A stretch of DNA of 64,000 bases from CAYPHA01 sp964410215 (GTDB taxonomy: Bacteria; Calditrichota; Calditrichia; Calditrichales; CAYPHA01). Numbering within the stretch: the stretch's first letter is position 1; each line of letters opens with the position of its first letter. The translations under genes were made by a program, and so were the position numbers. Location of the stretch: assembly GCA_964410215.1 (NCBI GenBank), contig CAYPHA010000016.1:1-64000 (forward strand). Direction: 5' to 3'. Positions 42,569 to 51,600 of this stretch are shown piece by piece. The notes beneath the pieces are model-generated. The model was given only the letters and a program-made list of their open reading frames with translations, was not told where the DNA came from and did no database searches.

Positions 42569-43670
42569 TTAGGCTTTCCCGAATGTAACCAGGTACTGTT
42601 CGATAAAGTCATCGAGATCGCCATCCATTACCTGTTGTATATTACTCGTTTCATGGCTGGTACGATGATCTTTTACCATATTATAAGGATGAAAGACGTA
42701 GGAACGAATCTGGCTGCCCCAGGCGATATCGCGCTTGGCATCCTCGTATTCCTTCATCTTTTCCTTCTGTTCTTCCATTTTTTTCTGATAGAGACGTGAC
42801 GCCAGAATTTTCATGGCATTTGCCTTGTTTTTATGCTGAGAACGTTCGTTCTGACACTGAACGACAATTCCTGACGGAATGTGGGTAATGCGAATGGCCG
42901 AATCGGTTTTATTCACATGCTGACCGCCGGCTCCGCTGGCACGATACGTATCGATACGCAGGTCGGCCGGATTCACCTCCACATCGATATTCGCATCGAT
43001 TTCGGGCAATACGAAAACCGAGGAAAACGACGTGTGCCTGCGCTTATTGGCATCGAAGGGAGAAATGCGCACCAGGCGGTGCACACCATTTTCAGCCCGG
43101 AGATTCCCGTAGGCGAAATCACCGGTAACTTCAATGGTCACGCTTTTAATACCGGCTTCATCACCATTCTGGAGATCCATTATTTCCGTCTGAAAACCTT
43201 TTCGCTCGGCATAACGCAGATACATGCGCATGAGCATTTCCGCCCAGTCCTGGCTTTCCGTCCCGCCTGCTCCGGGATGGATGGTCAGAATCGCATTTCG
43301 TGCATCGTGCGGCCCGCCCATTTTGCGACGGAATTCGAGTTTGTTGATTTCTTTTTCGAATTCCGTGAAACGTTCTGTTAATTCCTTTTCAAGTTCCGTA
43401 TCGCTGCTTTCTTCCAGCATTTCCACCAGAACGCTTACTTCTTCCAGCAGGTCCCGGCATGAATTCCAGCTTTCAATCCAGCTTTTACGGCTGTTTATTT
43501 CGTTGAGAATACGCTGGGCCTCTTCATTATCCTGCCAGAAGTTTTCCTGCAGCGTGTTCTTTTCCAGCTCATTAACTTCCGCTTCCTTTGTATCTAATTC
43601 AAAGATAACCTCGGAGACGGCTGAGGCGTTCTTTATGTTGCTGTAATTCTTCCTGCGTTTCAATGATCAT
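42569..43670 (-). CDS. prfB: Peptide chain release factor 2, expressed by programmed +1 frameshift
   Basis: RF2 ends translation at UGA and UAA. The main frame carries SPF (codon recognition) in VRISPFDANKRRH and GGQ in YRASGAGGQHVNKTDSA, with IHPGAGGTESQDW upstream. A TTG at 43663 opens this frame but is not the true start. In the -1-related frame ATG at 43670 gives MIIETQEEL...SRLRGYL, homologous to the RF2 N-terminus, then meets an in-frame TGA at 43599-43601. Slipping +1 on CTT joins YL to ELDTKEAEV and gives a 366-residue product of normal size. An ATG two codons earlier (43676) is an alternative start. Confidence 0.95.
43599..43613 (-). promoter_or_regulatory. prfB: prfB programmed +1 frameshift site
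   Basis: On the minus strand the site reads CGA GGT TAT CTT TGA A. It has the slippery CTT (43602-43604), the in-frame UGA stop (43599-43601) and a Shine-Dalgarno-like GAGGT just before, spaced as in E. coli prfB (AGGGGG UAU CUU UGA C). After slipping, reading resumes at GAA. In other bacteria this site lets RF2 shortage raise RF2 synthesis; the same feedback is expected here. Confidence 0.93.
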
Positions 43671-43780
43671 AACCATATCTCTCAATCTATGTTCGAATAA
43701 TTTATAGGATTTTGAATAACGGAGGGCAATTTAACGGTTTTGCGCAGTTATAGCAAGCTGAATAGTCGGAGCACTGAAGC

Positions 43781-43809
43781 AAAAAAAAGGGCAGCCATGA
43801 AGGCTGCCC
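43781..43809 (-). terminator. Rho-independent terminator of the coiled-coil barrel gene at 43846
   Basis: GGGCAGCC (43789-43796) and GGCTGCCC (43802-43809) form a perfect 8-bp stem with loop ATGAA. On the minus strand eight T follow (43781-43788). It lies 36 bases after the stop of the gene at 43846. Confidence 0.92.
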
Positions 43810-43845
43810 AGGACAAAGGATTTAAAGCATTGGATCCGGGACCGG

Positions 43846-44973
43846 TTAACTGCCTTCTTCTTCCAGGATCTGTTTCAGTTCTTCCAGTTCTTCTTCGGCT
43901 GCTTCACGTTCTTCTTTCAGGCGATCCAGCTCTTCCTGAATATCCTCGGTGCGCTGGCGTTCTTCGATAATCTGCTGAAAGAATTCGACCCGCTTGTTAA
44001 ACTCTTCTTTTTCCACTTCAGCGCTGCTTTTGGAAACGGAGGTCAGCGGCAGAACAGTCAGGTTCAGTCCCATGAAGACCTTCCAGGCCGCATAATTGGG
44101 AAGATCAAACCGTGATCTTTGCGGAATTCCTTTTGATTCATCGCTATCGGAGCTGATGCGCACATCGACACCCAGGTCAAAGCTCAGCCATTGCAGGGCT
44201 TTATACCGTATACTGGGTGTCAGGTAGATCCAGCTTTCCCGGCTGTAGACCATGGTATCCGGCTGCTCGATATAATTGAGTCCGTTGATTTCCAACCGGT
44301 AATCGAACATACCCGTGGGATAGGTAAAACCCAGACCATAATGCAGGGCGGAAGAGTTTTTTGTCGCGGTTTGTGTTTTGTACACTTCCTCACCGGCTTC
44401 GTTGTAATTCCACCAGCCCAGATTCAGATGGGTACTGAAGGCCCGTTCCGGCAAATAGGGATCCATGAAATAGGACAGCGCGCCGCTGAAGCCATATTCC
44501 ACGGCACCACTGGCGTATTCGGTATGGGGATAGTTGTGCACTTCACCGGTCGGAAAGCGGAAGGTGCCCATGAAGGCGCCATGCATCTTCCGTTGGGCAA
44601 AAGCGAATGAACCGGCTTTCAGCATCAAAAAGATATCATCCGGCAGGTTATATTCGTTGGAATAATGCGTATCCTGATAAATGCGCGGGGCAATGGTTAT
44701 ATCGAAATGATCGGTCATACCATAGGTCAATGCCAGGTCACCGGCAACCAGCCACATATTATTGGCGTTAAATTCTGCCGGCTTCAACGAGGGATCCCCG
44801 ATATAATCAGCCAGCTTTGTATAAAAATTCATACTGGAATGGATTTCCAGGCGCCCTTTATCAAACGTCCGCGCACTCTGCGTGTGAACCAGGCTGTTAC
44901 TGCCGTTTGGCAATTGTGCCGTTACCACCCCGACCATCAGGAAGACCAGTACTAATATACTGAGCTTTTTCAT
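43846..44973 (-). CDS. Outer-membrane-type beta protein with C-terminal coiled coil (paralogue 1)
   Basis: I do not recognise a named family. The 375-residue product has a signal peptide (about 1-19), then about 290 residues of alternating beta strands rich in Tyr, Trp and Phe (SSMNFYTKLADYIG, LALTYGMTDHFDI, YQDTHYSNEYNLPDD, LNLGWWNYNE), as in an outer-membrane barrel. The last ~60 residues are a charged Glu/Lys/Arg heptad helix (EELDRLKEEREAAEEEL), which would face the periplasm. It is closely similar to the upstream gene product at 45117. GGAGG lies five bases before the chosen ATG (44973). A strong terminator follows. Confidence 0.8.
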   Translation of the reverse strand: MKKLSILVLVFLMVGVVTAQLPNGSNSLVHTQSARTFDKGRLEIHSSMNFYTKLADYIGDPSLKPAEFNANNMWLVAGDLALTYGMTDHFDITIAPRIYQDTHYSNEYNLPDDIFLMLKAGSFAFAQRKMHGAFMGTFRFPTGEVHNYPHTEYASGAVEYGFSGALSYFMDPYLPERAFSTHLNLGWWNYNEAGEEVYKTQTATKNSSALHYGLGFTYPTGMFDYRLEINGLNYIEQPDTMVYSRESWIYLTPSIRYKALQWLSFDLGVDVRISSDSDESKGIPQRSRFDLPNYAAWKVFMGLNLTVLPLTSVSKSSAEVEKEEFNKRVEFFQQIIEERQRTEDIQEELDRLKEEREAAEEELEELKQILEEEGS

Positions 44974-45074
44974 CACAACCTCCCCATAAAAGGATTTCAA
45001 AAGTTTAAGCAACAACAAGAGGTTATCGTTCTTATTTATTTTTTAAATTACTAATTTTTTAGGTTTTGTGCAAT

Positions 45075-45106
45075 AAAGCAACCCGGGCCTTATTATCGGG
45101 CGCTTT
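45075..45106 (-). terminator. Possible hairpin terminator after paralogue 2
   Basis: AAAGC (45075-45079) pairs with GCTTT (45102-45106) and CCCG (82-85) with CGGG (97-100), with a bulge between. The stem sits 10 bases after the stop of the gene at 45117. The T-run after it is better on the plus strand than on the minus strand, so minus-strand termination is uncertain. Confidence 0.35.
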
Positions 45107-45116
45107 TTATAAAAAT

Positions 45117-46271
45117 TTAATCTTCCAGTATTTTCTTGAGTTCTTCAATTTCATCATCGGCTTCTTTCCGAATGGTACGCAGGTTTTCGATCTCGTTTTC
45201 AACCTGTTTCGCTTTTTCCTGCTCTTCCAGGATCTCCTCGAACAGGTCGATTTGCTTCTGTGCCTCAGCCTGCTCATAGCTTACCTTACGGGAATCTTTC
45301 CGGAGTACATTTAAGTCAATCCCTGCACCAAGTTGTACTTTCCATGACGGATAATTCGGCGGCAATTCCAGTTTACTCGATATATCCGGAATTCCACTGG
45401 TCCACTGGCGTTCCTCGGAAAGGCGGAAATCGATACCCAGGTCGATATTGGCCCAGTCGGCCGGTTTGAAACGCAGGCTCGGCGTAAAAAAGGCCCATTC
45501 TTCCGCGCTGTATACGAAGGGATCGGTTTTATTAAGGTAGAGCATGCCACTCAGTTCCATGCGGAAATCGAACAACTGCGAGGGAATGACAGCCGCCAGG
45601 GCCATGCGCAGCTCATTGGAGCTTTTTGTCGCTTCGAGTTGATCCCCTTCGTTAAACTCATTGAACGCGTTCTCAAATTCATAAAGGACCGTACCCTTTT
45701 CGTTGTGATTCCACCAGCCAATATTGAAATGCATATTGAATTTCCGCTCAGGGAGATAGGGATCGGCATAATAGCTTACGGCCCACATAAAGCCATATTC
45801 CAGGGCACCGGAGGCATATTCGGCAAAGGGATAATTATGAACTTCAGCAGTCGGTATGCGCATACCAGCGAGCAGACCGTGCTGAAAATGGTTCCGGGCA
45901 AACCCGAACGATGCGGCACGGAATGTAAGGAACACATCGTCCGGCAGATTGAACTCGTTTTCATAATGGGTATCCTGATAGAGACGTACACCGAGCGAAA
46001 CATCGAAATGATCCATGAATCCGTAACTGAACATCATATTGCCCGCTACCAGCCAGTAATTCGTGGTCTGAAAATTATCCGGCTTCAGAGACCCGAGGTA
46101 ATCCCCCGCCCTGGTATAAAAATTCATATTATTATAAATACGGAGTTCGCCCTTGTCGAGTGTTTTACCCGTCTGGGTGTGTAAGAGCGTCTTCTCGGCA
46201 TTTACCAGCTGCCCACGGAGTTGTGGCGCCAGCATGCTGATACAGATCATCAGGATGCTTATTTTTTTCAT
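45117..46271 (-). CDS. Outer-membrane-type beta protein with C-terminal coiled coil (paralogue 2)
   Basis: This 384-residue product shares the layout and many blocks of the gene at 43846: signal peptide, HTQTGKTLDKGELRIYNN, MNFYTRAGDYLG, YQDTHYENEFNLPDDVF, EVHNYPFAEYASGALEYGF, DPYLPERKF and NIGWWNHNEKG. It ends in a coiled-coil tail (EEILEEQEKAKQVENEIENL, then EADDEIEELKKIL). The pair is clearly a tandem duplication. GGGAGCTTCCG precedes the ATG. It follows the SLBB gene after 125 AT-rich bases. Function unknown; a structural link between outer membrane and periplasm is inference. Confidence 0.8.
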   Translation of the reverse strand: MKKISILMICISMLAPQLRGQLVNAEKTLLHTQTGKTLDKGELRIYNNMNFYTRAGDYLGSLKPDNFQTTNYWLVAGNMMFSYGFMDHFDVSLGVRLYQDTHYENEFNLPDDVFLTFRAASFGFARNHFQHGLLAGMRIPTAEVHNYPFAEYASGALEYGFMWAVSYYADPYLPERKFNMHFNIGWWNHNEKGTVLYEFENAFNEFNEGDQLEATKSSNELRMALAAVIPSQLFDFRMELSGMLYLNKTDPFVYSAEEWAFFTPSLRFKPADWANIDLGIDFRLSEERQWTSGIPDISSKLELPPNYPSWKVQLGAGIDLNVLRKDSRKVSYEQAEAQKQIDLFEEILEEQEKAKQVENEIENLRTIRKEADDEIEELKKILED

Positions 46272-46396
46272 CGGAAGCTCCCGTCAGGACATACACTTCG
46301 CATTTCTGACATTTTATATATTTTATCGCACAACGCTTCTAATTTAACAAATCTGCAAACAAAGATAAATAAAAAAATTACAAGGTTTTGACACGT

Positions 46397-46882
46397 TTAT
46401 TTAACTCGGCTAGCCAATACGAAAACATTAGCAATTATTGCCATATCCCGCATAATACCTACAACCCTGGTAAAAATATCCGAAATACTGCCGGAAACGA
46501 TGATCGTATCGCCCGGTTGCAGCGCCGGCAGCAGTTCATTATTGCCGCTTTTTAGGAATTGTTCCACATCCACCTTGACCACTTCCTCATTTTTGCGTAC
46601 GATGCGCACATCATTCAGCCGCGCTGTTTTTGCCGGCCCCCCCGCCGATGATATCAGATCGATCAGGGTATACGAACTGGGTACGCTGTATATCCCGGGC
46701 CGCTGAACATGCCCCCAGAGATTGACATTAACCAGAAGGATATCACCGCTGCCGAGAATATACTGGGCGGGCCGGTCCGAGAAACGTGACGGCTGATTGA
46801 CATCAAAATTATCCAGATTTTGTGAAAAAAGCGGTGCCGACAAACAAATCAGTATCAAAACAAGTATTTTCTTATACATCAT
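46397..46882 (-). CDS. Small SLBB-domain envelope protein
   Basis: The 161-residue product has a signal peptide (about 1-20) and one SLBB (beta-grasp ligand-binding) domain at about 45-135: LGSGDILLVNVNLWG, RPGIYSVPSSYTLIDLISSAGGP, and LQPGDTIIVSGS. A hydrophobic C-terminal helix (MRDMAIIANVFVLAS) may anchor it. SLBB domains are known from Wza-type polysaccharide exporters, but the preceding export domain and the rest of such a protein are missing. The ATG overlaps the stop of the FN3 lipoprotein gene (ATGA, 46879-46882), making it the last gene of the porU operon. Confidence 0.82.
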   Translation of the reverse strand: MMYKKILVLILICLSAPLFSQNLDNFDVNQPSRFSDRPAQYILGSGDILLVNVNLWGHVQRPGIYSVPSSYTLIDLISSAGGPAKTARLNDVRIVRKNEEVVKVDVEQFLKSGNNELLPALQPGDTIIVSGSISDIFTRVVGIMRDMAIIANVFVLASRVK

Positions 46883-47661
46883 TCACCCCAGTTAATGATA
46901 AAGGTACCCCAGTTCGATTCCGAACCATAATGTATGGGATCTTTTTCAAGACAATCAATCCGCCAGCGGTATTGCACACCGCTGATGATGTGCGCACGCA
47001 GTATTCCCGCATCCAGCCTGTGCGTACGGTAATTCTGATCAAAATCGCTCAAGGGTTCCACCCATTCGACGTACGCCAGTACATCGCTGAAATCCTCTTC
47101 TATCCTGAGAATATAACCGTTAGGTAATGGATTGGAAGTGAACACCCAGTTGAATTCCAGCTCTTCCGGATCATCGTATTCCTGGCCAAGCGGTGCTGTG
47201 AGACCCGCCTTCTGAACCAGTTGGTACCAGGTTGTATCCGATGGACTGCTCTCGTTCCCTTCCTTATCAACAGCCGTAATATAGTAATAATAGGGTTTTT
47301 CCTCATCGACGTCAATGCCGTCGGTATATGTATGGTAAATACCATCAAATATGAATTCACCATCGGGCTCCACCTGCGCATGCCGGAAATAATTGATCCT
47401 GCCTTCACTATCCTCACTGCGATATATCGTAAAATGATCCAGGTCTCGCCGCCCGGGATGCTCCTGCCAGATCAGACGAATACGATTTTCAGGTCCGTCG
47501 ACCGCATCGATGGCCATGATCTCATAGAGCGATGTATCGGATACAGCCGATTTACCTGTAAATGCCGGCGGCGAAGGCGGATCGGTATCCGGACTGGTAC
47601 CCTCGTCGCAAGAGAAAACTAATAAAAAATAAAAAATAAAAAATAAAAAATAGGATTTCAT
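46879..47661 (-). CDS. Fibronectin type III-like lipoprotein of the porU operon
   Basis: This 260-residue product has a very hydrophobic signal rich in Phe and Tyr ending in VFSC (Cys18), a likely lipidation site. A Pro/Asp/Thr linker (GTSPDTDPPSPPAF) follows. Residues about 55-150 match a fibronectin type III fold (RIRLIWQEHPGRRDLDHFTIY, then EKPYYYYITAVDKEGNES). A second beta module (LEFNWVFTSNPLPNGYILRI, YRWRIDCLEKDP) follows, also FN3-like. It lies 12 bases after the PorV/PorQ-type gene and overlaps the SLBB gene by four bases. It may be an accessory surface lipoprotein of the type IX attachment step (inference). Confidence 0.78.
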   Translation of the reverse strand: MKSYFLFFIFYFLLVFSCDEGTSPDTDPPSPPAFTGKSAVSDTSLYEIMAIDAVDGPENRIRLIWQEHPGRRDLDHFTIYRSEDSEGRINYFRHAQVEPDGEFIFDGIYHTYTDGIDVDEEKPYYYYITAVDKEGNESSPSDTTWYQLVQKAGLTAPLGQEYDDPEELEFNWVFTSNPLPNGYILRIEEDFSDVLAYVEWVEPLSDFDQNYRTHRLDAGILRAHIISGVQYRWRIDCLEKDPIHYGSESNWGTFIINWGE

Positions 47662-47673
47662 ACTGTTTCTGTG

Positions 47674-48687
47674 TTATAGTCCAAAGAGTACCGAGACGCG
47701 ATGGGAATTGCCCAGATCATGGCCCTGGTAGGCATAATCAAAACGGAATTTCCAGAAATAGATACCCGCGCCGGTGGTAAAGGCCCCCTCATTCGCTCCG
47801 AATCGTACCGCGAACAGGGAATTATACAGTAATTCGCCACCCAGATGTGCCGTACCCTCATATTTTGAATTGATATCATAGGCAATGGTAAACTGGCTTT
47901 TCATGAACGTCAGCGGCTGGATGTAGGAAAAACCGTATTTAAAATTGCGTTCCACATTATCCTTATGTTTGGAATCGGTATCCCAGGAAATTTTTGTTCC
48001 GGCGACATCCTGTGCATTTATTCCGATCGCCAGTTTGCCATAATAGGCATCTTCAAACACATCGCTCAGATTCAAACGTGCCATAAATCCGAAATCGATG
48101 CCGATGCCGGAACCGGATTTATCATCGATGGACTGGCGAAGCATTTTAAAATTGACGCCATAGCCAAAATCGAGGGGCAGCTCAAAATACTGCCATCCAA
48201 GGTCCCAGTTTATGCGCTGATATTTGGCAAAGGTAACGACATAAGCGTCATCGTAACTGTTAAAATACCCTTCCGGTTCGTAATCAAGCGGGAAAAAGAT
48301 ACCGTTGAGACGCTGATAAGCCGTTCCCGCTGTTTCCTCATCAAAGGAATAGCGCGGTATATCATCCACACTCATCCGGATCCAGGCGACTGATACGGCC
48401 GCGCCGCCGAACAGGGGCATGGCCAGGCTGATAAAATGCTGATTTTCCAGTGATCCGAATAATTCGGCATACATGGAGGATACCTGCAGGTTACTGACAA
48501 AGGCGATACCGCTGGGATTCCAGTAGAACCCGTTGGCATCATCACTCAACCCGACATGGGCGCTTCCCATGGCCAGTGCCCGGGCACCAATGCCCAGTTC
48601 CATGAAAGATGCCGCATATTTCGTATCCTGCGCCCGGGATACGTACGCAAAGAGGGCAATATATATGAATATTAAGATACGTTTCAT
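47674..48687 (-). CDS. PorV/PorQ-family outer-membrane protein
   Basis: This 337-residue product starts with a signal peptide and the family block FMELGIGARALAMGSAHVGLSDDANGFYWNPSGIAF (quoted in part: ELGIGARALAMGSAHVGLSD). This is the PorV/PorQ hallmark also present in the porV gene at 25185. The rest is amphipathic strands ending SVLFGL. Its ATG overlaps the porU stop codon (ATGA, 48684-48687), so it is translated with PorU. In Porphyromonas, PorU works with PorV, PorQ and PorZ at the surface; this copy could be the cognate PorU partner. Confidence 0.83.
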   Translation of the reverse strand: MKRILIFIYIALFAYVSRAQDTKYAASFMELGIGARALAMGSAHVGLSDDANGFYWNPSGIAFVSNLQVSSMYAELFGSLENQHFISLAMPLFGGAAVSVAWIRMSVDDIPRYSFDEETAGTAYQRLNGIFFPLDYEPEGYFNSYDDAYVVTFAKYQRINWDLGWQYFELPLDFGYGVNFKMLRQSIDDKSGSGIGIDFGFMARLNLSDVFEDAYYGKLAIGINAQDVAGTKISWDTDSKHKDNVERNFKYGFSYIQPLTFMKSQFTIAYDINSKYEGTAHLGGELLYNSLFAVRFGANEGAFTTGAGIYFWKFRFDYAYQGHDLGNSHRVSVLFGL

Positions 48688-51600
48688 TTAAGCTTTGCCA
48701 TTTTAATAGTTGTTTCTACCGTTTTACCTTTATAGGATCCCTTTATAACCGCAAAATAGACGCCGTTAGCCACTTCATTGCCATCATCGTCGGTTCCGTC
48801 CCATATCAGTTCATGATAGTTGGCAGCCGTAATCAGGTCATCCGTTATGGATTCATCCAGAAGCAGCGGTTCCGATCGTATCAAACGGCCTGAAGTGGTA
48901 TAAATTTTAATGGAAAAGTCATCGATCGGTTGAGTACTGTTGATAAAATAAGAAATGATAGTCTGATCCTGAAAGGGATTGGGATAGTTTCCAAACACCC
49001 TGATATCAAATTCACCGCTGACAGAAAAGACAAGGGACTGCTCCGCCAGGTTTCCGCTGATATCACGCACCTGGACATCCAGTGTATGCTCACCCGGTTC
49101 CAGCCTGGGTGTAGTCAGTATGGAGATCGTACTTGGATTACGGATACTGTCCGGATAGGACATTTCATCGGCCGGCAGCTCTTCACCATCGATACGCAGA
49201 TTAAAGGATCCGGTGAGGTTGATGCCATTGGCATCCTGCAATAAAAACGCCAGGGCCGGACTCGACGTGACCAGCATATCCTGAATGAGGGGACGTCCGT
49301 TTGCCGTGATCTCGATAGTCGGGTAATCATCGTCCCTGAAACTGAATACGCCGAAGAGTCCTTCAGACGAAATGGATGCTTCCAGCCTGTCCGAGGACCA
49401 GGCTGACGGAACGGCCACCCACAATCCCAGGTAGGAATCATATATAAAGAATGACATGGCATTCAGCGTTTCGGCATTATATTTTGAGCGATCCACCTTA
49501 ACAGACAGTAAAGCCGGTTTGGTAAAAGTCACCGATGAATTGCGCAGATCGAGGGAAATTGCAGTGGTATCAAACTGGTTCTGAACCGGGATAAAACGCA
49601 GATCCTGTTGCTTACCGCGCTCCAGGTTTTGTTGAATATCTTTCGCATCGAACTGCAGAACAGTGGTCCCGGACACACCTTCTTCCGGAATGTGCAGGGA
49701 CCAGATCTCCCGGATATCGAGTGTATCATTGCCGCTTCCGTCCAGCGTTGTACCCGTTTTATGATCAATAAGTACCCGATCCGTCGCCAGCGTTACTGTT
49801 AAGGCATTATTCCCCTCGTCCTTTTCTTCAATACTGTTTTCTTCATCCAGCGCGATTTTGTATGTCCGGTGCGGTTTTACGGGTGATACGGGTAGTGCAA
49901 AAACAACCGTGTGCTCCTCTTTCTCCAGCAATTCGATTGTATTATTGTAAATAACCTGCTCACTGCTACCTGTGTCGGTTTCCACACAAACGACGGACAG
50001 ATCATTCAACGTATGGCCTGTATCATTCAGGATACTGAATTCAAGATTCAGTTGATTATCACCCGTATAACGGACAGATTCCGCATCGATGGCCAGATCG
50101 GGACGTGGATCATCAATTTCAAGTTCCTTCCAGCGAAAATAATAGATACTGTCATTTTCCGTTGTGACCATGATATCGAAATATTTCAGTCCTCCGGTGT
50201 CAAATCCCGGTAGCGGGTTGACCGACTGAAACAGCGTATCGGCTACTTTGGCCATGGGAATCTCATAGCCAAGTGTTCGGGTCGTATTAAAATTGCGGAA
50301 ATTCAGGCAGCGCATCTCTTTGATACCCGCATTACTCTTGGCCACGATTTCAATGTCCACAGGCTGGTTGACGAGCGGTTTCGCCGGTATGACCTTAATT
50401 TCCTTGATAAGCGACCTGGTTATACTCAATTGAGCGGAACCAGCGGCATCGGTTTGTTCGTCACTTATATATGCCTTTATGTAATAGGTAAGATTTTCTG
50501 CAGAATCGGGAACGGTAAACTGAAATTCCGGACCCTCTCCTGCTGTAACGGGTGCTGACGCAATTTTGCGGTTTTTCACATCACTTATTTCAATAGTACC
50601 TGAAAAGCCGGCATAGTTATCCGGTAATGAAACAGTAACCGTTTCACCGGGGAATGGCGTCTCATCACTGATCGTCACCGTGACATCCGAAACCGGTCGC
50701 TGCATGACCAGGGCAGGATCACCCAACAGGTTATATTGGGCGACCATTGACGGCACCAGGCTGGTATATCCCCAGGTAAAGAAGCTCTTTTCTTCGGTAA
50801 TGTATACCGGATTCATCATGTAAAATATCTTCATCAGGTCAACGGCTTCACCAAAAGTGAGCTGATCCTTCCAGAGGTAGTCAAACAACCCCCATTCAAT
50901 GGTATAATCATTTTGCATCCATCCCAGGCCGGAACTCGCCAGAACCGCGATCGCACCCTTTTCACCCGTCATAACGAGCCGTTCTGCCAAACCGTCTTTA
51001 CCCGGATTTTCGAAGGCACCGGTAAAACAGGTCATACTGGCTACGAAAGGATACTTTTCCTCATTGTTCAACCGTTCCACGTCATTGAGGTCGAGCAGAT
51101 TGACATCCGCCCAGATACCTCCGCCACCGTGCCCGAGAAAGTTGATAAAAGACAATCCGTCGTTAAAATAATCGATCAGGTCGGTTTTGCCCCCGAATTC
51201 CGGATCGAAACCGCCCGGATAGTTCTCATCGCGCACTGTGTTAAGCCGGTGTGCAAACATGTTTTCCGGTAATTTCATATTGATGAGCCGCAGGCTTTGT
51301 GCACGGAACACCGGTTCCCCTGTAATATTCTCCAGATTTCCGGATTTAGCCGGGTCATCATTGCCACTGATAAACAAAGCGCTGTTCCGCCATTGACCGG
51401 CAGGCGGATTGCTCTGATACTGCTCCACTTTTGCGATATAGTCGAGCAATTGCTGATTCGTTCGCGCCGGGATTCGGGATACGGTAAGATCCGGGATAAG
51501 ATCATCGCCGGAAATGAGGGCGTACCAGTAGTCCGAGGCAGCCGCGCCGTAAAAATAGGTTTCGAACATCATGGTCGGAACAAGGTCGGCGCCATTATTA

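Noticed and set aside
43661..43663. TTG as start codon of prfB
   Set aside because: Residues encoded just after it do not match RF2, whereas the ATG frame plus a +1 slip gives the expected N-terminus.
46272..46396. Promoter for the coiled-coil barrel gene at 45117
   Set aside because: The gap is AT-rich and several hexamer pairs can be drawn; none stands out from the background.
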